From NCBI GenBank assembly GCA_965652545.1, contig CBFGWV010000092.1:1-15633 (forward strand): a stretch of DNA of 15,633 nt, given 5' to 3'. The translations under genes and the position numbers were made by a program. The DNA comes from CBFGWV01 sp965652545 (lineage in GTDB: Bacteria; Pseudomonadota; Gammaproteobacteria; Competibacterales; Competibacteraceae). Positions 1 through 5,982 of the stretch are shown here, one piece after another; positions within the stretch are counted from its first letter, which is position 1; every line of letters starts with the position of its first letter. The notes under the pieces were generated by a model, which was given only the letters and a program-made list of their open reading frames with translations, had not been told where the DNA came from and ran no database searches.

Positions 1-2
1 CC

Positions 3-1211
3 GGTGGCGAGAAACAGCGGCGGCTGCTGCTGATCGTGGGCGACATGCAGTCCGACGGCGTACCCACCGACAAGCACTACCTCGTCAACGGCTTCCGCCA
101 CGAGCTCATCGCCAACCTCGTGCGCTTTCGTGAATGGTCGGTCATCGACGGCAGTGGCACTACACCGGCTCAGTCGAATGCGCTCGATGGCTATTACATC
201 AACGCGGTTGCTTACCCTGAAGGTCATGGTGCCAAGGTCATCCTGACGCTCAAGGACCAGCACACCAGCCATTACATCTGGAGCGACCGCTACTTCGTCG
301 ACCTCGAGCGCTGGTACGAAGCCCAGCGCGGCATCATTCAGCGTGTCGCTATGGCGCTGAACGTCAACCTGTCGGCCGAGCGCCTGTCGAAGGTCGCCAG
401 CGAGTCCGATGTCTCGCTGCCGATACTCGATCGCTGGCTGCGTGGGCAGGAGCTCAACCTACTGTGGCGGCGCAAGGACGAGATGCGCGCGGAGCGGATC
501 TTTCGCTCCATCATCAAGGAATGTCCGGATTTCGCACCCGCCTACAGCAGCCTGGTGCAGATATTGAACTCCCGTCACCTGATGTTCCCTGGTGTGTACC
601 GCGATGCAGTACGCCAGCGGGAGGCGCTGGAGCTGGCGCGCAAAGCCCGCGAGCTTGACCCGCTCGACTCCAAAACCCAACTGAGCACGGCTTGGGCGCT
701 GGCCATGAACAGCCGCTTCGACGAAGCGGAACTGGGCTTTCAGTTGGCCCACGACCTGAACGAAAACGAGCCCTGGAGCTTGGTTTCGGCCTCGCTGGGA
801 CTGGCCTTCTGCGGTCGAACCACGCAAGCGGCCGCGCTGGCCGACAAAGTGCTCGAACTGGGTCTGAACATACCGCCGGTGTACTGGGCCTACCAAGCCA
901 CCACCCGTTTCATGTGCGGAGACTACGAAGCCTGCGTTAAGGCAGCGGACCGTTCGGAGGATGTCATCTCCAACCTGCCCGGTTGGCGTCTGGCCGCGCT
1001 GGCGCTGCTGGGCCGGACCGGCGATGCCACACAGGAGGCAATCCGATTCACCAGCACCTTGCAACAGCAGTGGTACGGTGCCGAAATGGCCGACGGCACC
1101 GCCATTGCAAACTGGTTTCTCCACTGCTTCCCAATTCGCGAACGCGATGCGCTCAGGCAGTTGCGCGAGGGGTTTGCGCGCGCCGGCATGGTAGCCAGCG
1201 CACAGGCATAA
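3..1211 (+). CDS. TPR-repeat protein, probable C-terminal part of a CadC/HilA-like transcriptional regulator (5' truncated by window edge)
   Basis: The reading frame is open to the left edge, so the true start lies outside the window. A GTG at 36 is in frame but sits inside what looks like a beta-strand (LLLIVGDM), so I do not take it as the start. The visible protein begins with a TolB/FlgO-like alpha-beta domain of about 120 residues, ending in the helix around ERWYEAQRGIIQRVAMALNV. A TPR-rich region follows (AERIFRSIIKECPDFAPAYSSL, ALELARKARELDPLDSKTQLSTAWA, DEAELGFQLAHDLNENEPW). In known proteins this pairing usually follows an OmpR/PhoB-type winged helix, as in HilA-like and CadC-like regulators, or an adenylate-cyclase domain. 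The DNA-binding part is not visible, so the regulator role is inference. No membrane segment is seen. The gene converges on the 120-aa gene, with 9 bp between stop codons. It may regulate the neighbouring peroxidases. Confidence 0.75.
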   Translation, partial: GGEKQRRLLLIVGDMQSDGVPTDKHYLVNGFRHELIANLVRFREWSVIDGSGTTPAQSNALDGYYINAVAYPEGHGAKVILTLKDQHTSHYIWSDRYFVDLERWYEAQRGIIQRVAMALNVNLSAERLSKVASESDVSLPILDRWLRGQELNLLWRRKDEMRAERIFRSIIKECPDFAPAYSSLVQILNSRHLMFPGVYRDAVRQREALELARKARELDPLDSKTQLSTAWALAMNSRFDEAELGFQLAHDLNENEPWSLVSASLGLAFCGRTTQAAALADKVLELGLNIPPVYWAYQATTRFMCGDYEACVKAADRSEDVISNLPGWRLAALALLGRTGDATQEAIRFTSTLQQQWYGAEMADGTAIANWFLHCFPIRERDALRQLREGFARAGMVASAQA

Positions 1212-1220
1212 TCGGAGGGG

Positions 1221-1583
1221 TCATTTGCATTGCGCAATCGTGTAATCGCCCACTCTGGAGTACAAGAACTCCTCGTTGCTGATGCTTGAGGGCGAGTTGA
1301 TCTTGTCCGCGTAATACGTCGGCATGGGATACGTCACGTCCTCGCTGATATTGTCGATGGACTCTTTCAACATCTCGGCCGGCGGCAGGCGGATGATCAG
1401 CTTGCTCAGCGTACCGGAGACGAACTCCAGCTCTTGTATCCGGTCTGGAACCGTCGCGATATCGGCCAACTGTTCCTTGAGTTCATCGACTGAGCCGGGA
1501 CGGCTGCACGGGTTGAGCGTCCATTCGGCCACCTTTCTGCCCATGGCTTCGAAGTCGATGACTTCTATGCGTTTGATCGCCAT
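1221..1583 (-). CDS. Hypothetical protein, 120 aa, second gene of the peroxidase unit
   Basis: I do not recognise this family. The 120-residue protein starts MAIKRIEVIDFEAMGRKVAEW and ends YTIAQCK. It is acidic, has no signal peptide or membrane segment, and carries two cysteines (NPCSRPG near residue 26 and the penultimate-but-one residue). The ATG at 1583 is preceded by a good AAGGGG ribosome-binding site about 8 nt upstream. Only 29 bp separate it from the stop codon of the upstream haem peroxidase on the same strand, so the two genes are very likely co-transcribed. That context suggests a role linked to the peroxidase, such as a partner, modulator or chaperone, but nothing in the sequence shows which. 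The reading frame contains regular hydrophobic/polar patterning (KLIIRLPPAEMLKESIDNI), which supports a real protein. Confidence 0.7.
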   Translation of the reverse strand: MAIKRIEVIDFEAMGRKVAEWTLNPCSRPGSVDELKEQLADIATVPDRIQELEFVSGTLSKLIIRLPPAEMLKESIDNISEDVTYPMPTYYADKINSPSSISNEEFLYSRVGDYTIAQCK

Positions 1584-1612
1584 TTCATTTCCCCTTGTGC
1601 GTGACGCGCACT

Positions 1613-3256
1613 TTAAATAAAACTCGGCAGGACCACTTCTCCCTTGCGCTGTTCGCCGACGAACAGCAGCAGCGATGGCATGGAACCAGGAATGCCATCG
1701 GGAAAGACCGCGTCAGCGTCCGATTGCGTCTGCGGGGTTTCAAACTCGTGGTCCTGCCGAGAAAACTCGCGAAAGAACACCTCGCCTATGATCGCGGACC
1801 CCAGAGGCCCAAGACTTTCGCCCTTGGCCAGGAACATGGCCTCGAAAAGTACGAAGAACGGTAACGGCGGGTTGCTGGCGATCTGCGTGGCATCGGCCAG
1901 TGAGAATGACCGCTTGCTGGTCAGCCAAGCCAGTATGGCGCGCTCGCGGAACGCCTCGTCCGCCAGCAGCGGCACGTCGTGCTTGAACTGCGCCGGCAGG
2001 TGGTCGATGAGCGAGCGTACGGTACGCAGCCCGCCCTCGGTGGCGCGCATCAGGTCGCGATAGGCCAGGCCGCCGTTGCGCGTGGCCGGGGTGTTGATCG
2101 AACGGCTGGTCACCAGCCGCGGCACCATGCTCGGCGCCAGTCGGCGGCTGGGGGTCGGCGTCGAGCCGTCGATCTCGAAGAAATGCCCCCACTGGACCAG
2201 CCATTCGGCACTGATCGGCGTCTCGCCGGGCTTGTCCTGCGAGTTGAGCAGCAGAATCTCGCGCAGCGGGATGTTGCGCCCACCGCGCTCGCGAGCCAGT
2301 CGGTCGTTCACACGATAATCGCTGCGCACCATGGCATGGCCAAAACGCAGCGCACCGTGAGCGAACTCGATCGGCAGGCGCCCGTCGTCGCAGGGATCCA
2401 GCAACTGCGCGCCGGAACTGCTGCAATAGAAGTCGCGGGCCAGTGGATGAAGAACGCGATCGCGCAGGTAGTCATCGCGAATGATCGTACGGAAGACCTT
2501 GGTCACCAGCTTGCGCGCCCGATGAAAGACATTCGGGACCGTGCCGTTGCGCCGGCTGGTGGGCGAGAGCTGGTCCGAGCGCCGCAATTGTCGGTACACG
2601 GCGTTGTGAAACAGCGTAAACGCCACCGTCAACTGCGAGATGATCAGATTGTCGTCATTGCGCGGATCGCAGATCAACGCATCGTGATGCTCACCGCCGG
2701 GATCGTCGTTCAGGTGCGGACACGACACCCGCGGCAGATCCAGCGCCGGGGCGAACTTCGGCACGTTGCTGCGGCTGCCGCCGCGCTCGACCACCCGCCC
2801 AAGACGCAGCAACGCACGCTCGCCGACACCGTCCTCGGCCAAGGCATAGGCGATCGGCCAATGCTGAGGGCCACCGCCATACAGCGTATCCAGAACCAGG
2901 CGGCGGTGACGGGCATTGCAGCGGTGGGTCGGCAGGCCGGACGGCCCCGGCGCACCGTCAAGGGTGTGCACCAGATCGTGCGCTGCCAGTTGGCCAAGGT
3001 AAGTGTAGCCAGCAGGGATTCGCGGGTTCTCAGACGCCGTGCCGGGACCGTACTCGGTCACCGACATGCGTTGCGCCAGTTTCTCCATCAGGGCGCGGCA
3101 GCGTGCCCCTCCCCCGTAGCTGTCGGCGCTCAGGCGTTCGGTACCGTACACGGGACCGAACAGGTTGCGGAAATCACTGTGTTCGAGATCACCACCCATG
3201 ACGGACGTGTCCTCGGTTTGGACGGCATCGTGAAGTTCGCCCCCGTGAGTGTGCAT
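1613..3256 (-). CDS. Animal-type haem peroxidase family protein with altered haem-anchoring residues
   Basis: The 547-residue protein has the landmarks of the peroxidase-cyclooxygenase (animal haem peroxidase) superfamily. The distal motif YTYLGQLAAHD carries distal His93 and Asp94 (calcium-type). RNDDN at 199-203 supplies the catalytic Arg199, SQLTVAFTLFHNAVYRQL follows, and FAHGALRFGHAMV holds the proximal ligand His307. Compared with myeloperoxidase, the Asp before the distal His that forms a haem ester is Ala92, the second ester residue (usually Glu) is Asp202, and the Asn that contacts the proximal His appears to be Asp401. No signal peptide is visible, suggesting a cytoplasmic location or a non-Sec route. 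The ATG at 3256 follows a GGGGG-containing ribosome-binding site. The gene leads a unit with the 120-aa gene and diverges from a second peroxidase. Members oxidise halides or organic substrates with H2O2; the substrate here is unknown. Confidence 0.9.
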   Translation of the reverse strand: MHTHGGELHDAVQTEDTSVMGGDLEHSDFRNLFGPVYGTERLSADSYGGGARCRALMEKLAQRMSVTEYGPGTASENPRIPAGYTYLGQLAAHDLVHTLDGAPGPSGLPTHRCNARHRRLVLDTLYGGGPQHWPIAYALAEDGVGERALLRLGRVVERGGSRSNVPKFAPALDLPRVSCPHLNDDPGGEHHDALICDPRNDDNLIISQLTVAFTLFHNAVYRQLRRSDQLSPTSRRNGTVPNVFHRARKLVTKVFRTIIRDDYLRDRVLHPLARDFYCSSSGAQLLDPCDDGRLPIEFAHGALRFGHAMVRSDYRVNDRLARERGGRNIPLREILLLNSQDKPGETPISAEWLVQWGHFFEIDGSTPTPSRRLAPSMVPRLVTSRSINTPATRNGGLAYRDLMRATEGGLRTVRSLIDHLPAQFKHDVPLLADEAFRERAILAWLTSKRSFSLADATQIASNPPLPFFVLFEAMFLAKGESLGPLGSAIIGEVFFREFSRQDHEFETPQTQSDADAVFPDGIPGSMPSLLLFVGEQRKGEVVLPSFI

Positions 3257-3301
3257 CGTGACCCCCTTACGCTTCTTGTGGCCTCAAGTCTCGACAGTTA
3301 G

Positions 3302-3377
3302 CGTGATTTGTTCGTGATTTCACCACCGCCTTGCTGATTTCAGCAGAACCTCACGGCGCAATCACGGGCCAATCACA
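3302..3377. promoter_or_regulatory. Mirror-image tandem-repeat operator between divergent peroxidase genes
   Basis: Two CGTGATT boxes (3302-3308 and 3313-3319) and two opposite AATCAC boxes (AATCACG 3360-3366 and AATCACA 3371-3377) lie in the intergenic region. The two boxes of each pair are offset by exactly 11 bp. A weaker third box, TCACG at 3351-3355, keeps the 11-bp phase on the right side. Read toward each gene, both pairs fit AATCACG-RRCM-AATCAC. A perfect palindrome, TGCTGA-TT-TCAGCA (3332-3345), sits within 1 bp of the symmetry centre of the four boxes. The proximal boxes end 45 bp and 53 bp before the two start codons. Direct repeats one helical turn apart are the usual target layout of OmpR/PhoB-type winged-helix regulators. 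No clear -10/-35 pair was recognised. Confidence 0.6.
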
Positions 3378-3430
3378 GTGCATGGTTCACCGTTCATCCC
3401 GTCGTGACACCAACTACGGGGAGATTTCAG

Positions 3431-4966
3431 ATGAGCCATCCGCACGGGTCGACGATCGACGTCCACGCGCCGCGCGCGCCATACCACCACGGCTCTTACG
3501 GGCGTCTGTGCCCGGACCTTGCCCCGTGGACGGTCATCGGCGTGGCCGAGCACGAGCTGGACGCCTACCTGCTCGATGTGGCCAACACACGGATGATCGA
3601 GCGGCCCGGCCTGCTGCCGTCGGATATCGCCGGCTGCGCCGATCTCACCGAAGAGCTCGACCAGGCTTTCGGCTCGGACACGCCGGCCGGCTACACCTAT
3701 TTCACGCAATTCGTCGATCACGACGTGACGTTCGACCCGACATCCTCGCTGATGCGCTTGAACGACCCCCGCGCTGCGACCAGCTTTCGCACACCCCGGC
3801 TGGATCTCGACAACGTCTACGGTCGCGGCCCGCACGAGAGTCCCTATCTGTTCAACCAGAACGACCGGGGCAAACTGTTGATCGGGGCGATCGCCGGCAC
3901 CCGGCTGCGCGACCTGCCCCGCAACGCCCAGGGCCGGGCGCTGATCGGCGATATGCGCAACGACGAAAATGCCATGGTGAGCCAGCTGCAGCTGGCGTTC
4001 CTGCTGGCGCACAACACCCTGGTCGACCGTGCCCGCCAGAAAGGCATGGCCGATGCCTTCGAGAGCGCCAGGACAAGCTTGCGCTGGTTGTACCAGTGGG
4101 TGGTGTGGAACGACTTCCTCAAGCGGGTGACACTCGATGAGGTGCGTAGCGCGGCCCTGCAGCTGACCACCAAACCCGGTGGCCGCAAGGTATGGGAGCT
4201 GGGGCTCGACGACATCTACAGCTGGACGCAACAGCCGTTCATCCCGGTGGAGTTCGCGGTGGCGGCCTACCGCTTCGGCCACGCCATGGTCCGCAACAGC
4301 TATCAGACCAACCAGCCGCACCGCGGCGTGCGCAGCTTCGCCCCGATCTTCGACAACAGCGGGCGCCGCGACCCCGACGACCTGCGTGGGTTTCGCCCGC
4401 TGTGCAAGGAAAACACCTTGCAATGGGACTGGTTTCTCCCCATGACCAGTTCCAGCGGGGCGTTCCCACAAACGGCCCGGCGCATCGACACGCGCTTGGC
4501 CAACGCCCTGGCGTTTCGACACGACGCCGAGCCCGGCAACCCAATGAACGTGCTGGCCTTCCGCACGCTCAAGCGCGGCTTTGCCTTCGGCCTGCCCTCG
4601 GGCACCGACATGGCGCACAAGTACTGCATGACGCCGCTGGTGCTGGACGAGGGCGAACCGGACGCCCTGTGGTACTACCTTCTGCGCGAAGCCGAGAACG
4701 GCGGCGGCCAGACCCTGGGCCGGCTCGGCTCATCCATCGTCTGCGCCACCTTCGCCGGCCTGCTCAAGGGCGATCCGCACGCGTACCTGAACATGTGGCC
4801 GTGCTGGACACCCGACCAGGACGACCTGCTGTGCCCGGGCAAGGACAACATCGACGATCCGTCATGGACGCTGGCATCGATCATCCGTCTCGCCGGCCTG
4901 CCGGTGAGCGGCGACGACGTCGCCGAGCAGACCGGCAATGGCGGCGACACGCCGGGAGGCTATTGA
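3431..4966 (+). CDS. Animal-type haem peroxidase family protein
   Basis: This is the second member of the peroxidase-cyclooxygenase superfamily, 511 residues from ATG 3431. I prefer this start to the in-frame GTG at 3404 because GGGGAG lies just upstream of the ATG. The distal motif YTYFTQFVDHD contains Asp96 (haem-ester position), distal His97 and Asp98 (calcium position). LDLDNVYGRGP follows, then GDMRNDEN with Arg176 and Glu179 (second ester position), SQLQLAFLLAHN, and the proximal motif FAVAAYRFGHAMVRNSY with His284. The Asn that normally contacts the proximal His appears to be Thr379 (LAFRTLKRGFAFGLPSG). No signal peptide is visible. It diverges from the other peroxidase and shares its promoter region, so the two are probably co-regulated. 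Expected chemistry is H2O2-dependent oxidation of halides, thiocyanate or phenols; the substrate cannot be read from the sequence. Confidence 0.92.
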   Translation: MSHPHGSTIDVHAPRAPYHHGSYGRLCPDLAPWTVIGVAEHELDAYLLDVANTRMIERPGLLPSDIAGCADLTEELDQAFGSDTPAGYTYFTQFVDHDVTFDPTSSLMRLNDPRAATSFRTPRLDLDNVYGRGPHESPYLFNQNDRGKLLIGAIAGTRLRDLPRNAQGRALIGDMRNDENAMVSQLQLAFLLAHNTLVDRARQKGMADAFESARTSLRWLYQWVVWNDFLKRVTLDEVRSAALQLTTKPGGRKVWELGLDDIYSWTQQPFIPVEFAVAAYRFGHAMVRNSYQTNQPHRGVRSFAPIFDNSGRRDPDDLRGFRPLCKENTLQWDWFLPMTSSSGAFPQTARRIDTRLANALAFRHDAEPGNPMNVLAFRTLKRGFAFGLPSGTDMAHKYCMTPLVLDEGEPDALWYYLLREAENGGGQTLGRLGSSIVCATFAGLLKGDPHAYLNMWPCWTPDQDDLLCPGKDNIDDPSWTLASIIRLAGLPVSGDDVAEQTGNGGDTPGGY

Positions 4967-5257
4967 ATGAGCCGGCATTGCGCTCGCGCCTGCCTCATCG
5001 AGGCACTGGTGCGTGGCAGTTCGAGCCCAGCGTTGACGGGTGAGCGGCGAACCGTGATGCGTTGCGAGCGCACACGCAGCCCGTTCGCGCGACTGCGCGG
5101 GCGGTGGCGTGGTCGTGAGCGCGGCGGATGCTTCATCGACGGCCCGCTGATGCCGGCACGCACACCTTGTGCCGCTGAGCCCATTACGGCAGAGCACAGC
5201 GTGAATGGCGTGACGCCCGGTGTCAGCCTCGGCCGATGCCGGGCGCGGCGACGGTGA
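4967..5257 (+). CDS. Doubtful small ORF (96 aa) directly following the peroxidase
   Basis: The ATG abuts the peroxidase stop codon (TGA-ATG) and is preceded by GGGAGG at 4954-4959 with 7-nt spacing, which is a good initiation context for translational coupling. The predicted 96-aa product, however, has about 20 arginines and 6 cysteines, no recognisable domain and no membrane segment. That composition is typical of a chance frame in GC-rich DNA. I list it only because of its start context. It is more likely non-coding, and no other convincing frame covers this stretch on either strand. Confidence 0.15.
   Translation: MSRHCARACLIEALVRGSSSPALTGERRTVMRCERTRSPFARLRGRWRGRERGGCFIDGPLMPARTPCAAEPITAEHSVNGVTPGVSLGRCRARRR
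4991..5005 (+). terminator. Weak hairpin after the second peroxidase
   Basis: A perfect 6-bp stem with a 3-nt loop (TGCCTC-ATC-GAGGCA) lies 24 bp after the peroxidase stop codon. It lacks a following T-tract, so it may be a pause or a stabilising 3' end rather than a classical intrinsic terminator. Confidence 0.25.
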
Positions 5258-5308
5258 GCCGGGAGGGCTCGCGACGACCACCCGTTGCCGCGGTCGCCGC
5301 AGACCCTG

Positions 5309-5887
5309 TCAACCCGCCTGGATACCGAACTGTTGGCACATCGCCGCCAGCCCACCGGCGTAACCCTGACCGACGGCGTTGAACTTCCACTCGTCGTTGT
5401 GGCGGTAGATCTCGCCGAACACCAGGGCCGTCTCGGTGGAGTAGTCCTCGCCCAAGTCGTAGCGCAGGATCTCCTTGCCGCTCTCCTGATTGTCCAACCG
5501 GATGAAGGCATTCTGCACCTGGCCGAAATTCTGGCCTCGGGCCTGGGCATCGTGAATTGTCACGGTGAAGACCACGCGGGTGATATCGGCCGGGACTTTG
5601 GACAGATCGACGATCAATACCTCGTCATCCCCATCGCCGGCACCGGTGCGGTTGTCGCCGGTATGGGTGACCGAGCCGCAGGTCGACACCAGTTGATTGT
5701 AGAAAATGAAGTCCGCATCTCCGCGAACCTTGCCCGATGCAGTCAGCATGAAGGCCGAGGCGTCGAGGTCGAAGTCCGCCCCGTCGGTCACTCGCGAGTC
5801 CCAGCCCAGACCGACATGCACCAGCCGTAGCCCCGGTGCTTCCTTGGACAGCGAAAGGCGGCCCCCTTTGTTCAGCGTTACGGCCAT
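5309..5887 (-). CDS. TerD family calcium-binding stress protein
   Basis: The 192-residue protein is full length for the TerD/TerE family (about 190 aa). It shows the family hallmarks: start MAVTLNKGGRLSLSKE, GLGWD near residue 27, the acidic FDLDASAFML block, GDNRTGAGDGDDE (residues about 98-110, the acidic calcium-binding region), and the C-terminal IYRHNDEWKFNAVGQGYAGGL. TerD proteins are cytoplasmic, bind Ca2+, and are tied to tellurite, oxidative and envelope stress responses. The ATG at 5887 has a strong AAGGAG ribosome-binding site 8 nt upstream. It stands alone, with no terA, terB, terC or terZ next to it, so classic operon-type tellurite resistance is not implied here. A general stress role, perhaps alongside the peroxidases, is inference. 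I give no specific symbol because terD and terE paralogues are hard to separate. Confidence 0.93.
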   Translation of the reverse strand: MAVTLNKGGRLSLSKEAPGLRLVHVGLGWDSRVTDGADFDLDASAFMLTASGKVRGDADFIFYNQLVSTCGSVTHTGDNRTGAGDGDDEVLIVDLSKVPADITRVVFTVTIHDAQARGQNFGQVQNAFIRLDNQESGKEILRYDLGEDYSTETALVFGEIYRHNDEWKFNAVGQGYAGGLAAMCQQFGIQAG

Positions 5888-5960
5888 CGTGTCATCTCCT
5901 TGCGTGGGTGATCGCGGTCAACGATACCGCACCCGGCTACCGGCACGAAACAGCCACTGC

Positions 5961-5976
5961 GGCAGCGCTTCGCGCC
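5961..5976 (-). terminator. GC-rich hairpin after the M20 hydrolase
   Basis: On the minus strand, GGCGCG-AAG-CGC(T)GCC forms a 6-bp stem with one bulge, starting about 6 nt after the hydrolase stop. A short TTT follows roughly a dozen nt later. It is a plausible but weak terminator between the hydrolase and the downstream terD-like gene. The rest of the 95-bp gap (5888-5982) holds the terD ribosome-binding site and no clear promoter. Confidence 0.25.
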
Positions 5977-5982
5977 GGGCGG

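Larger units (their letters stand above)
4967..5308. other. Gap of about 340 bp between peroxidase and terD-like gene
   Basis: No recognisable gene is present apart from the doubtful 96-aa frame. Two small hairpins are visible. TGCCTC-ATC-GAGGCA at 4991-5005 lies 24 bp after the peroxidase stop. GAGCC-GGGAG-GGCTC lies at 5256-5270. Neither is followed by a T-run, so intrinsic terminator function is unproven. This is where the plus-strand peroxidase transcript and the minus-strand terD transcript converge. Confidence 0.4.

Noticed and set aside
1979..3301. 440-aa open frame on the plus strand opposite the first peroxidase
   Set aside because: It is antisense to the conserved peroxidase motifs and its composition is typical of a shadow frame.
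3404..3430. GTG start nine codons upstream for the second peroxidase
   Set aside because: The ATG at 3431 has a GGGGAG ribosome-binding site directly upstream, and the nine extra residues look like leader sequence.
3362..4618. 418-aa open frame on the minus strand opposite the second peroxidase
   Set aside because: It overlaps a peroxidase with conserved active-site motifs and has no family features.
5309..5887. Tellurite-resistance operon
   Set aside because: Only one TerD-type gene is present. No terA, terB, terC, terZ or associated biosynthetic genes are in the window.
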